The notes beneath the pieces were generated by a model, which saw only the letters and a program-made list of their open reading frames with translations, did no database searches and was not told where the DNA came from. Shown one piece after another: positions 34,701 to 43,046 of a stretch of 64,000 bases of DNA. Each line of letters starts with the position of its first letter. The first letter of the stretch is position 1. The DNA is from Paratinospora sagittata (taxonomy: Eukaryota; Streptophyta; Magnoliopsida; Ranunculales; Menispermaceae), in assembly GCA_035771175.1 (NCBI GenBank), contig CM069613.1:6134001-6198000 (forward strand), read 5' to 3'. A program made the translations under genes and the position numbers.

Positions 34701-37496
34701 TATAAAATTTATCAGTCTTATGTATTTCCTTTCTCACCCTCCTAATGGGATTTGAAATGGGTGGATCAAACAACAAAGTATCATTAAATTTCCCTTTTTC
34801 TAATGGACTTAAATATATTTTCTATCAACTTTCAAAGATACTATTATTGTACTAGTTTACGGTAAAATTTCATTTGCTTATTTATTTTTGGAAGGAAATT
34901 GGGGTTGTTCGGGAAAATTCCTTTTTTTGGCTTCTCTTTGGGTCAGTGCTAGTAAATTAGCAAGGGACTTTCCCTTAGAGGAGTGGTTGAGGGGATGAAA
35001 ACCAATTTTGGATAGTTTTGATTTATAGATCCGGACTTTGGTCCGAGTGTTATATTCTTGTATAGCACTTATAGTTAATACAATACAAATTCCGTTTCTT
35101 GTCAAAAAAAAACTTATTTTTGGTAGTTATCATTGCATATAAAGGAAAAATGAGAGCTCCAGTGACACACTTGACTTTTAAACTTGATTTCTACTCTAAT
35201 ATAGCTTGTTGATAATTACCAACAGCATTTTACCTATGACCCTAGTGAATAGAAAAGAAAGGAAAGAAAAGGGGAGAAAGAGAGAGAGAGAGAACTCTAA
35301 TCATAAATTTGAAAGTTTAACAAGCCACATGTATTTTTTTTCCAAAAATTTACATTTGGGGTCTACAAGAAAGTTTACAAACAATTTATATTATATGTTC
35401 ATTGTTGGGTTTACTTAATCAAGCTCCATCTATGCCAAGCATATTTGCATATCATCGGATAAAAGAAGGTTGCATTAGGTAGATGACAGCTAGCGCAAAA
35501 CTTTGTCAGCCATTCAAAATTTGGAAACACTAATAGCACAGTGTTACGGTGACGAGATAGAGACTGTGGGTCACTATTAGCCTAAAAAATACATTTGAAG
35601 AAGACAACATCAACAGCTTGGCACCAGAGTACCATCACCAAGCACTTGCCTGGGCTAGCAGGAAATATTCAAAGGGCGGATAGCTCAAAGGTAATTGTCT
35701 ACCTACTATTGAACCGAGCTATCGATAGCTTAGAAAACATGACTTTTACATAAAGATCAAGCACACTAGGCCAATGGTATCAACCTGGCCCATAGACATA
35801 TAGATGACAGTCGTAGAGCACTTATGCGAGACCGCCCCTTAACGTATAGCAAGGCACCATGTTACCTGCCATGTGGCCATGGACCCTCAAGTATAAATAC
35901 ACCTTAATCTCCAATAAACAGGTCGGTTATTAATTACCACAATTAATACACTTTTAATAAATAGAGAACTTTGTTTTGACTTAAGCATCAGAAGGTCATA
36001 GGCTGGTACCATACCGATACTTCTCACGATAGCTATTCTTCTCTCTTTTGTCAACAAGTCTAAGGCTCCTAGTTTACAACTTGCTGGTAGATCCATATTC
36101 AGTTCCAGTTTAGTTCAGCTCACCCCTAATATTTGGTGTCGGTGAAATCTTGCTCCAACAAGATCGAACTCGGTGGTAGATCCATATTCTTATTTTTTTT
36201 CATTTTTTTCTTTATTTCTCAACCTAAAAGCACTGAAAATAGGGGTAATATATGCATACACTAAATTGTGATTTCATCAAAAATCTAAGCTATGAATAGG
36301 CCCTCCATGAAGCCATTCTTCACTCAACTCAAGCAGCACATTGCATCATTCTAGTCTTCTACATTCATTAATTGTGTTCTAGAATGTTGTTTGGCTTAGT
36401 TAGGATAATCCACTGTTTCTGTGATATAAGGTTGAGAAATCGAGAGAATGGTCCAATACGATCTACATGGACAAGGTGTGTGCAAGTGAGGAGTCCGACA
36501 CAATATCACAAAAAATTGAGTGTCAGAAAACCGATGTGCTGGTTGTCAGTCTAAACTTGTACTTTTACTTCCAATAGTGGATTTTATCTCCGGTATAGAA
36601 GATTTGTAATTCTTTAGCCTTAAAGTGTTTTCAACATAAATATTTGTGCAAATGATGCTTATTTTTTGCTTCATTTTACATTCTTATTTGTCTGCATATT
36701 GTTACTTATCTGAGCATTATTTTAATCAATCAGTAAAGACCTAATCACATTCACACCCACTAAGTCCATAATACTCATACAGTCTCCAAACTTTCATTTA
36801 GCATCAAAAGCATATACTACACTTATTACTTCATCCATGATGCAGCAAACTTCTACCAAATATTATTTGTTTCAGTATTCAGCAGGCATTCCATAAGGAC
36901 AATGAAATTGAGGACTAAAATAGTAAAATACTTGCTCCAGTTGATCATTTAAAAAAAAAAAAAAATTAGATGAAGTGTGCAAGCATCCAAAACTATTTGA
37001 TAAATGTGTCTTGCAATTTTGTTTCCTTACACAAAATTACAATCAATTTTACCCCTGAATAACAATAAGTTACTTCAAAAGCCCAAATTACTCTTATAAC
37101 CCTAAAAATTGTCAAGTATTCAATCAAATACGCGAAGGAAACAAAAACAAGCTTTAGATTAAAAGGAAAAAAGAAAAACCTTTAAATAATCAAGACCGCC
37201 ATTAGAGGGATTCCACTTGGAGAAAGCTACGCAATCCTTGAAGCATCCAAGAAACACCTTATTTTGAGAAGAAAATCGAACAAGATGAGTCAATTACAGA
37301 ATGTTTGTGTGAGAGTTAGAGAAAGCGAGAAAAAGATTAATGGAGAAAAGAGATTAATGGAGAGTTTCTGAAGCCATAATTTAAGAATTTAAATTTATCG
37401 AATTACCGCAGGAGCGTTACGAGATTCGATTTTTGATTGAAAATCCTCGGGGCAAGGCAGTTCGTCGAAGCTAAGAACTCGCAGCGCTTCGTCCAT
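9910..37496 (-). CDS. JMJ31: JmjC-domain oxygenase, JMJ31-type (15 exons)
   Basis: Exons, minus strand: 37496-37407, 37257-37180, 34305-34222, 34111-33944, 24576-24508, 23001-22875, 21008-20936, 20697-20581, 15365-15246, 15074-15056, 12600-12519, 12216-11903, 11244-11129, 11018-10925, 9954-9910. All introns are GT-AG and phases agree, giving 1596 nt (531 residues plus TGA). The start [19 protein letters not shown] is the first ATG. The JmjC core covers about residues 140-310: HYDPHH supplies iron ligands H189 and D191, [19 protein letters not shown] follows, and [20 protein letters not shown] supplies H271. The C-terminal half ([34 protein letters not shown]) is the conserved tail of plant JMJ31-like proteins. 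The family consists of Fe(II)/2-oxoglutarate oxygenases annotated as demethylase-like; the substrate is not predictable. Introns 2, 4, 8 and 10 are 2.9, 9.4, 5.2 and 2.5 kb and full of transposons. Exon 10 (19 nt) is the least certain. The JMJ31 name rests on remembered family similarity. Confidence 0.88.
13552..14400 (-). pseudogene. hAT transposase C-terminal remnant in intron 10
   Basis: At 14296-14365 (minus) the frame reads [17 protein letters not shown] followed by a GT donor, closely resembling the TCSSSGCERNWS.FE signature of the plant hAT dimerisation domain. Further downstream an open frame (13815-13552) ends in a very acidic tail ([20 protein letters not shown]), as many plant hAT proteins do. 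Two pieces in the right order and strand suggest one decayed transposase gene; the catalytic part was not found. The DNA lies wholly in intron 10 of the JmjC gene, in the same orientation. Confidence 0.5.
14536..14714. mobile_element. hairpin MITE (Tourist-like)
   Basis: A 179-bp element consists almost entirely of two inverted arms of about 70 bp. The left arm begins GTACTGCTAAATAGACAT and the right arm ends ATGTCTATTTAGCATTAC. Flanks are TTA on each side (14533-14535, 14715-14717). The RNA would fold into a long hairpin, making it a possible siRNA source. It sits in intron 10. Confidence 0.7.
15478..15792. mobile_element. end fragment of the CAAGG-family hAT element
   Basis: This segment is clearly similar to 30757-31075, the right part of the intact element at 30122-31075. 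Both contain ACCAAAAGCCACCATTTCAA, AAAAGTGTCTATTTATATTA and CTCCATGTC.AATTAAACTTC, and end in ...TTTTGAACCTT or ...TTTTCGATCCTTG. The left part of this copy is missing, so no target duplication can be assigned. It lies in intron 8, about 110 bp upstream of exon 9. Confidence 0.6.
15793..17426 (-). other. broken minus-strand ORF region, possible LINE ORF1
   Basis: The segment is less AT-rich than its surroundings. It holds several short minus-strand frames joined only across stops, for example one at 16917-16693 with [16 protein letters not shown]. The look is that of a decayed transposon gag-like or LINE ORF1 region, but I recognise no diagnostic motif. It lies in intron 8 and abuts the U6 fragment. 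Confidence 0.25.
17427..17509 (+). pseudogene. U6 snRNA pseudogene
   Basis: About 75 bases match plant U6 snRNA: ATAAAATTGGAACGATACA, AAGAAGATTAGCATGGCCCC, CAAGGATGACATGCAC and AAATCGAGAAATG in order. The 5' stem-loop (GTCC...GGAC) is replaced by unrelated sequence and the 3' T-run is broken. The visible differences from U6 (GAGAAG to AAGAAG, CTGCGCAAGG to CTACACAAGG, CACGCAC to CATGCAC) are all C/T or G/A changes, as expected from cytosine-methylation decay. No USE or TATA element stands at plant pol III spacing upstream, so it should be silent. Confidence 0.88.
17939..19656 (-). mobile_element. Au-type SINE, split by a hAT element
   Basis: On the minus strand the left half (19656-19521) carries a tRNA-like head with GCAGCCTTGGAGCAGCTG and the B box GGTCACGGGTTCGAGTC, then GTAAGGCAGCGTATAATAGA. 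The right half (17996-17939) continues with CCTAGGACCCCCCACATAGG and TGCACTAGGCTGCCC. Joined, they form a normal Au-like SINE (about 190 bp). The 1.5-kb element at 17997-19520 separates them. Confidence 0.75.
17997..19520. mobile_element. hAT-like element with 8-bp target duplication
   Basis: The element starts CAAGGTTTGAAACTTCG and its other end, reverse-complemented, starts CATGGTATGAAAATTCG (14 of 17 bases shared). It is flanked by GGTCAAAT at 17989-17996 and 19521-19528. The left 230 bp is homologous, in inverse orientation, to the right part of the element at 30122-31075, and its right part shares AATTCGGCGAA-type words with that copy. Bases 18960-19290 are less AT-rich and include an ACCCTAA-like leader and an open frame with [17 protein letters not shown], unlike the AT-rich remainder. 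This may be captured host sequence or a residue of the element's own gene. Confidence 0.75.
19749..19794. repeat. (TG)n(AG)n compound microsatellite
   Basis: A T-run is followed by about 11 TG units and then about 10 AG units, within intron 8. Confidence 0.9.
19940..20570 (+). pseudogene. RTE-type LINE reverse transcriptase remnant
   Basis: Frames read across stops give [16 protein letters not shown] near 19955-20005 (RT domain, usual DLEKAYDRVPRE), an [12 protein letters not shown] block near 20175 (usual MLYGAECW), an [12 protein letters not shown] block near 20365 (usual LRWFGHV) and a [11 protein letters not shown] block near 20440 (usual RGRPKKTW). Order and spacing match the 3' half of an RTE LINE. 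All frames are broken. The remnant ends about 10 bp from the splice donor of JmjC exon 8 (20580), so insertion nearly reached the exon. Confidence 0.65.
21924..22297. mobile_element. hAT MITE with perfect 8-bp duplication
   Basis: A 374-bp element has ends CAGTGTTGTCAAGGC and GCCTTAACAACACTG (inverted), flanked by ATATAGGC at 21916-21923 and 22298-22305. Subterminal repeats of GGCGGT and CTAGGCG type flank an AT-rich core. It lies in intron 6 of the JmjC gene. Confidence 0.85.
23138..24171 (+). mobile_element. Au-type SINE, split by a hAT element
   Basis: The left half (23138-23238) has TGGGCCTTGGGGCAATG, GGTTGCACCATTGTAACC, the B-box region GGTCATAAGTTCAAATCC and GAGGTAAGAATGTGC. The right half (24101-24171) continues ATCAACCCTTTCCCAAATCC, ATGGCGAGAGCCTTGTGCA and a T-rich tail. 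This is the Au SINE layout. The 862-bp element at 23239-24100 separates the halves. Located in intron 5. Confidence 0.75.
23239..24100. mobile_element. hAT-like element inside a SINE
   Basis: The left end is TAGGAGTGAGCA; the right end, reverse-complemented, is TAGGGGTGTTCC. The flanks GTGCAAAT and ATGCACAT (23231-23238, 24101-24108) agree at 6 of 8 bases, a decayed 8-bp duplication. AGGTCAGGTCGG-type words occur near both ends. The termini are of the same type as the elements at 50973, 56744 and 59267. Confidence 0.65.
25441..25626 (-). mobile_element. tRNA-derived SINE (reverse orientation)
   Basis: On the minus strand the head reads TTGGTTGAGTGGCTCGGG (A box) and CACGAGTTCGACTCTCC (B box), then a GC-rich body and an A/T-rich tail. 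The 17-bp flanks AAAAACTATGCAACTAT (25424-25440) and AAAAACTATGCAATTAT (25627-25643) differ at one base, a clear target duplication. Located in intron 4. Confidence 0.8.
25690..25855 (-). mobile_element. Au-type SINE (reverse orientation)
   Basis: The minus strand reads TTCCATTGTGGCTTAGAGGT, CACAAGTTCGAAGGTTTCGA (B-box region), GGGCAAGGTTGTGTACATCG, CCCTTCCATGGTG and GTGCACTAGG, the Au SINE order. Located in intron 4, 60 bp from the preceding SINE. Confidence 0.7.
25975..26075 (+). mobile_element. RTE LINE 3' terminal fragment
   Basis: CCTTAATAAAGTAAAGAAGA, GCAGATTTATGTAGCTAACC and ATATAGTTGAAGACGAC match the degenerate block at 5390-5460 and look like the end of an RTE reverse transcriptase plus its tail. 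No other part of the element is present. Confidence 0.4.
27180..27388 (+). mobile_element. 5'-truncated LINE 3' end with A-tail
   Basis: The plus strand reads, as in the C-terminus of plant L1 ORF2, [20 protein letters not shown] then WLRDE, followed by a 3' UTR ending AGTTAATACAATTC, TTTGTTTATAGTC and an A-run. A diverged copy of the same 200 bp lies at 34902-35112. It splits the RT region of the opposite-strand LINE. Confidence 0.6.
28137..28359 (+). mobile_element. SINE inserted in the LINE
   Basis: The perfect 13-bp duplication TATATCCTCCACA at 28124-28136 and 28360-28372 brackets a 223-bp body with a degenerate B-box-like AAGTTCTAGTGTG and an A-rich end (28350-28358). Joining the flanks restores the LINE reading GGYRFRQ. 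Confidence 0.8.
28450..29475. other. unassigned insertion between LINE parts, LTR-like
   Basis: LINE similarity stops at both edges. The interior has a TATA-like CTATATAAGGAGC at about 29113, followed by AATCATCAATTATCATTCTC and a T/C-rich run, a pattern seen in copia LTRs. LTR ends and a target duplication could not be fixed. Confidence 0.3.
30076..31197 (+). mobile_element. Au-type SINE, split by a hAT element
   Basis: The left half has GTGGGCCTTGGTGCAACAC, GAGGTTCTTCCATTGTGACC; the right half (31076-31197) has AGGTCACGGGTTCAAATC, TGGAGAAAAGGCTACATACA, CACAATGGCGGGAGCCTCGT and a T-run. AAGTAAGATATTCACAT precedes it (from 30054) and AAGTAAGATATGCATAT follows it (from 31199), consistent with a long target duplication. 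The 954-bp element at 30122-31075 sits in the middle. Intron 4. Confidence 0.8.
30122..31075. mobile_element. hAT-like element (CAAGG family), intact ends
   Basis: The left end is CACGGTTCAAAAATTTTCCG; the right end, reverse-complemented, is CAAGGATCGAAAATTTGATT. It is flanked by perfect 8-bp CCTACAGG at 30114-30121 and 31076-31083. The interior is AT-rich with many AATTCGATAAAATTCAACAA-like repeats and no transposase. It is homologous to 15478-15792 and 17997-19520. Confidence 0.85.
31198..33943. other. rest of intron 4, nothing assigned
   Basis: AT-rich sequence without recognisable exons. A 67-codon minus-strand open frame at 33679-33476 (with [15 protein letters not shown]) has no family I recognise and no conserved context; it could be intron noise or an unannotated repeat. 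Confidence 0.4.
34902..35112 (+). mobile_element. LINE 3' end with A-tail, second copy
   Basis: Closely parallel to 27180-27388: GGGGTTGTTCGGGAAAATTC, GAGTGGTTGAGGGGATGAAA, TTTTGGATAGTTTTGATT, AGTTAATACAATAC and GTC followed by an A-run. 5'-truncated and non-coding. Located in intron 2. Confidence 0.6.
35460..36150 (+). mobile_element. gypsy-type LTR remnant
   Basis: A TATA-like GTATAAATACACC at about 35892 is followed by TTTTGACTTAAGCATCAGA, the conserved R/U5 motif of many plant Ty3/gypsy LTRs, and then by TTTGGTGTCGGTG near 36131, resembling the start of a gypsy primer-binding site. No coding part follows. Boundaries are uncertain. Confidence 0.45.
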
Positions 37497-37600
37497 GCTT
37501 GCTTGACTGTCTCTGTGTTTCTAACTGCGGAGGCGCTTCGGACGATTTGTTAAAGGCTTAGGGTTGTAAAGTATCGCAATTTTGTTATATTTGATAACAT
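37497..37600 (-). promoter_or_regulatory. JmjC gene leader with telo-box
   Basis: About 62 bp upstream of the start codon the minus strand reads ACAACCCTAAGCC, holding a telo-box (AACCCTAA, plus-strand 37558-37565). This element is common just upstream of plant housekeeping genes. No TATA box is evident. A solo LTR begins at 38118, so unique upstream sequence is only about 0.6 kb. Confidence 0.45.
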
Positions 37601-38117
37601 TTGTGTTCAGAAAAATTATAACAAAGACAATTTTTCTAAAATTTTTCAGCATTTTAGAAAAATTGAACGGGACCAACTTTTGCTTTTACTTTTCTTTTTA
37701 TGCTTAAAATGTTAATGACAAGTGTATTAATTTTTTTTTCTTTGTTTTGGCAAAGGTTGGCTAACTCTACCAATATGAAACCGAATTCCTTTACTCGAAG
37801 TCGGAAGTTTGATTATCTCTTTTTTCAAATAAGTAAGAGTTTTTTCTACCCTAATAAAAGTACGAATAGAATCATAATAGTTAAATCGCATGGTTCTCAT
37901 CTGGATCTTTTATATCTTTCATCGTTGTGTTCACCTTCCAGACCCTGTGGAGAGGTCTCGACTTCCTTAAGCCTCCTTGTCAGCATTTTCTGACCTTGTA
38001 TTAACACTCCAAAAATAAAAAAAAGTGTATTCATATTATTTTTATCTCAAAAAGATGTCACTTTATCAATTGTTTGAAGTGTAAATCGTGGTCTTTAAGT
38101 AAAAATATGGCACAAAA

Positions 38118-40921
38118 TGTAACGCCCGTACACTCAAGTCAAATAAAATTATTGACTTATACGTATTGTCAGTTGTATTTATATGCATATTCATATGGAA
38201 TTGGTCTTAGACTAGTATAATTGTGTGTATTGGACTTAAAATACTATGATTGTGTGTATTATAAGTCATTGTTATCTCAAGGAACCACATGATGTGAATG
38301 TTTCGATAATTTCAAACTACTTAATTGAGTATCTAATAATCTTGTTAAGTGTTTCAAAAATATCAGGAACCAAGATCAAAGAGTTGAGCTTACAAGACGA
38401 TTGATTAATCAAGATCAAGGCTTCGAGTTTTGAGCACTTAGAATGTAAAACTTTCGCTTAAATAACTCCCAGCAAGATTTACAAAATGTGCATAATTGCA
38501 TGGTTTAATTGATTTGATTTCGAGGTATTTTTCATTGATTTTATCAATCACTCAATGAATTTTCAATGTTTGATTTGATTCAAAATATCGAGTATTTAAT
38601 CATATTAGGTCGAGCTTTAAAATGTTGAAAAATGTCAAAATTGTTTTCAAGTGTCCATCAAGACGCTGATGCATCAACGCCCTCCTATACCTGGTAAGTT
38701 AGGACGCTGATAAAGTTCTAGGTTGAAAATGCTCTTATCTATCAAAACATTTACATCTTAAGTAGCACCCTCATTAATTCAACCAAATGAACTTCTCAGG
38801 ACGCTAATTGTTAAACACTGAAGGACGTTGATTGTTTATCAGCAAGCTTATTGTTTTTCGATTTTTAAGTCTTTTTAACATTATGACGCTTACATTCCAG
38901 TAGCGCCCTCACTTCAAAGTTCAAAAGGAAGCTCATATTGTATGAGCCCCCTCAAGGAACAAAATGACTAAAGTTGGTATTATGCGCCAAGACGCTGATT
39001 GAACATCAGGCCACTAATCCAACACTGACATAAGTTCTAAAAAAGCAACTGTCAACCTAATTGCTGACAGTCCAGGTGCATGAATCATGTTCACCAAGAC
39101 TTTCTTCATTCATGCTATTTGAATTGTACCATAACTAGTCTTAAGAAACCAGACTTACCATTTTCATGAAAGATTAAAGTCGTTGTGAGCAAACGTTCAT
39201 ATTTAAAATTCAAATCAAATGCTCAACAACTTTATCTCAGCTAAGTCTATATATACCAGTACTTAGATTCAAAACACACAACACCAAAAATTCTCGAGCC
39301 ATTACTTTTGAAAGTTAGTCAAATTTTCAAATCATTTTTCAAAGTTAAATTATTTTTCAAAGTGTTGTCTTTGAAACAAGTTTCATTCAAAAGATTTTCT
39401 TATTGAGCTTAAACGTTACCTATTTCATTGAAAATCTGTTTGAAAAAAAAATGATTGTTTTCACTCATATTTTCAACAAAGTTTTAAACCTCATATCATT
39501 ACTTGCTGAAGTAAAAATTTGAGAGATAGTTCATAAGATACAATTGCACTTCAATTAACATTTTTCTTTAATTGTATCAAGAGTTCTAACAATAGTTATA
39601 CAAACTATTGAATTCTTGTATTTATATTTTGACAAGTTGTCTGCTCATACCAGTCAAGCTGAGCACATAGGTAGTTCTCTAGCCTGTAAATCGAGAAGCT
39701 TAGCTTAGTCTCAAGCCCGTAAATTGAAATAGGTAGTTCTCTAGCTTGTAGGTCGAGAAGGAGAGAGGTTGTTCTCAAGCCCGTAAGTTGAGAAAGCGTA
39801 GATAGTCTCTAGCCTGTAAGTTAAGATATTGTAAAGGTTTGGTCTTCACCTGTGAATAAGATCCATTAGTGAAGTGTTTCAAATTCTAACTGAGGAGGTA
39901 AGGTAGTGAAGGTAGGCACAAAGTCAAACCACTATAAATTTACTGTGTCAATTCCATTTGATTCTGCACTTTATTGTTTGCCATTGTATTAATTTTTAAT
40001 TTGTCTAAGTTTCCAATTCACCTCCCTCTTGGACACATATGGGCCAACATGACCGTCTTAACAATGAGTACCCTCTTTGAAATGATTGAATTGAATTGAG
40101 TAATGAGAGGCAATGGCTACCCTTGTTGAGGTGCGAATAAGAGGTTAAATCCGCTTTATTACTTGGAAGGAGGGAGATGAATATGGATTTTGATAAAAAC
40201 TTGCATAATTTGTTAATTTATTCCATGGAAGCTTCAAGCTATTTCATGTCCATGTTGTGTTACTTATATGTTGCATATGTGATTTGATAAACGTTATTTC
40301 GCTTTGAACTGCATGTTTATTTAAATGCATGTAAATGTCATTGACATAAAATATTCACTGAGCATGTTATAGTTCACCCCCTTCTCAAACATTTCAGGAA
40401 AGAATCCTACAAGTAAAGAAAAAGGCGAGAGAAAAGTAGCAGACTCTTCTAACCCTTAATGTATGTGTGAGTTTGAGAAGTTAGATTTTTTTATGTTTTG
40501 AATATATGTATATATATCACCTCACATTGTATATATATATAATATCACCTAGATGAGATAAGGGATGGAAATAGTTGTGGTTATGGACTATGAATCTGAA
40601 AGTGATGATGTGTGGGATGGTTTTGTAATTGGAAGCTTGGAATGATGGCTCTAATGTGATATAAATGTGAATGAGGATTACGGTCTAATGATGTAATAGT
40701 TGTTGTTCTATAGATTTGAAGTTTTGAGTTTGGTTTTGTGAATGAAATGTGGTTTATTAGGTGTATTGCGATATGTCCAATTTATGGGAACATACCGATG
40801 AAATTTTTTTTTATGAAAATTTGGTATTTGAAGGCTGACAGAGTATCACATAAGTCTGTGTATGGCGTATGTGGTATTTTGTGCAAGTCACGGTGTCACC
40901 CTACAGAGGGAGGTCGCGACA
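38118..40921 (+). mobile_element. solo LTR, Ty3/gypsy chromovirus-like
   Basis: The segment starts TGTAACGCCCGTA and ends GGAGGTCGCGACA, the typical termini of plant Tekay-like LTRs. It is flanked by CAAAA on both sides (38113-38117, 40922-40926). TTCACTGAGCATG and CACCCCCTTCTC near 40345-40385 are typical of the U5 side. No internal domain is present, so it is a product of LTR-LTR recombination. A second LTR is nested inside. It begins about 620 bp upstream of the JmjC start codon. Confidence 0.7.
38270..40049 (+). mobile_element. nested copia-like LTR
   Basis: The segment starts TGTTATCTC and ends GGGCCAACA, with a CCTCCCTCTTGGACACATA stretch just before the end, as in a widespread plant copia LTR type. 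A TATA-like CTATATATACC is at about 39247. Three degenerate direct repeats with CTAGCCTGTAAATCGAGAAG and TCTCAAGCCCGTAA occur at 39670-39830. A target duplication is not evident, so the left boundary is uncertain. Confidence 0.45.
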
Positions 40922-41167
40922 CAAAACGTCTATAAAAACTATAGAACAAAAATTGACCAAACAAACTTATCCAAAAAAAACTTCTTTTAAAAAGACCTAT
41001 TTGAAGTAGCTAAGAGGTAAGAGTTAAAGTTATACTTGAGCAATTGTAAAAGCAACAAAAGTAATGGTGTTGCTCTAGTAATGCCTTTTATGGCAAAGAA
41101 AAAGAAATAACAACACATGTAACCAGGAAGTGAAAAAAGCAAAATGACAAACGCAGGGAAAAATGCT

Positions 41168-41575
41168 GGGCTTTTGACATGATTACCCTTCAAAAATAAA
41201 AAAATTTCACAAATGACATCAAAACACAAATATTGACCCATTTGCCCTACTTTACTATTCAGTGCCTAGTCAGCCTACACACAAGCGTCACGTGGGCGGT
41301 GGAGGTGGAGTTCTTAGGAAGACGTCTTTTGAAAAAATGCATTCCTCAATCATTTTTTTTACAGGGAAGGTGTTTTTTCAAAAAACGCCTTCCCTTTAAA
41401 GAATTTTTTTTAAGGCAAGGGAAGACGTCTTTTAGAAAGATGCATTCCCTTTAAATTTTTTATTTTATTTTAAGGGAAGGCGTCTTTCTTTAAAGAATTT
41501 TTTTGCGCAGGCAAGGGAAGACGTCTTTTGAAAGTTTTTTTTTTAAAGTTAAGGGAAGGCGCCTTTTGTCCCTAA
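41168..41575 (+). repeat. left terminal inverted repeat of the MULE
   Basis: The first 130 bp pairs almost base for base with the right end (ACAAATGACATCAAAACACA, TTCAGTGCCTAGTCAGCC, CACGTGGGCGGTGGAGGTGG). The inner part is a chain of modules built from AAGGGAAGACGTCTTTT and its inverse, separated by T-rich spacers, so the terminal repeat is itself made of palindromes. Confidence 0.85.
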
Positions 41576-43046
41576 ACCTAACAAATACCCCACCCGCGAG
41601 CTGCGACCCCACTCTCTACTATCCTACCTCACACTCACTCTTCTCTCTGAAACTCTTTGGACCGTCGATGTCGTATCGTTCCGTCACCGTCGCTGTAGCC
41701 GTTCCATCGCCATCGTCAGCAACATCTCTCTCTTCTTGCTAGCGACGCCATTCCGTGTAAGATCTGCTCTTGCCGTCGCCATTCTCAATGCCATTCCCTC
41801 TCTCTTTTGCAACTCTTTCCTCTGTGCCGTCGCCATCGTCGGAAACCTCTCTCTCGCCCTCCTCGTTGTGTCGGCTCTCACTGTCTCATTCGAGCGACTG
41901 CTCGTGCTCTCCCTTCATCTCAACGTTATTCCCTCTCTCTCTCTACAACTCTTTCCTTCATCAACGGTTCTCTCTCCTTCCTCGCTGTGTCGACCTCTCG
42001 CTTTCTTCTTGCGAGCATGCCATTCCCTAGCTTGTTATAACACTTCCATCAAATTATTTTATTTGATTGGGTAGGTTTTTTTTTATATATTTTATGGTTT
42101 TTGTAACTTATGAAAAATATTTATGTTTTGATGAGTTGTATAAATTATTTAGATCAAACGACTAATTTAATTTTATTTCTGACGTATATTGTAGACGTTT
42201 GGTGTCGACACCAAAGTAGGCAACATTGCAAAGACTTCTCCAGTGAGAATCAGGTATATAATAATTTGATTTGTTATTTAGATTATTTTATTAGCAATTA
42301 GTCATGTTGAAAATAAGTTTTGCGCTAATTATATCAAAACATAAAAAATAAATTTTAAATCATGAAGTTAAATTGTTCAAATACCTGAGAGATATGTTTT
42401 TAAATTGAATATTAATTTTTATAATAGAATGGCTTTTAAATTGAATATAAATTGTTCAAATATCAGGAGAAAATTTTCATTTTTGGCTCTAAAATAAAAA
42501 TCATAGAATGGTTTCATAAAGGAAACTATTAGAAATAAATTCTATCATAGATTTAATAACACTTTAGGGACAGTGAAATATGCAAAGACTCAAGAATGAA
42601 ATGATGCCTAATAGATCAACAATGCATATAGATGCCCGATTGAGAGAGCTAATACTATGCCACCAAAAAATCAATTTATTTACATTTAATTTGTACTAGG
42701 AGATCATTACATATAAATAAATATTCTTTTGTTAATCTCCTAGTTGTTAATATCATTATATTAATGAAAAGAGAACATTTATATATAATCAATAAAGTCT
42801 ATTTAAAGAAGCCAGTGGCTTGAATTTGGACTTATATAATTAATTGTGGCGCTTTTTTTTGTTTCAGAAAAAATTTTGCCTCCTTCACTAATTCTCCTTA
42901 AGTGGTCTGTGATTATACTGTTCAATCTTCGTGAAGGTCAAATGTTAATTACATTTCTTTTTAATTGTTACTTTGTTGAAATCATAGGCTTTAATTTCAT
43001 ATTTTGTTTGAAAGAATGACGATTGTATTTTGCTTATTATGTCCAG

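Noticed and set aside
41640..42040. Overlapping plus-strand ORFs rich in Ser, Pro and Leu in the MULE leader
   Set aside because: They come from a low-complexity CT/CCGTCGCCAT-rich sequence in several frames; no family recognised and no splice link to the transposase.
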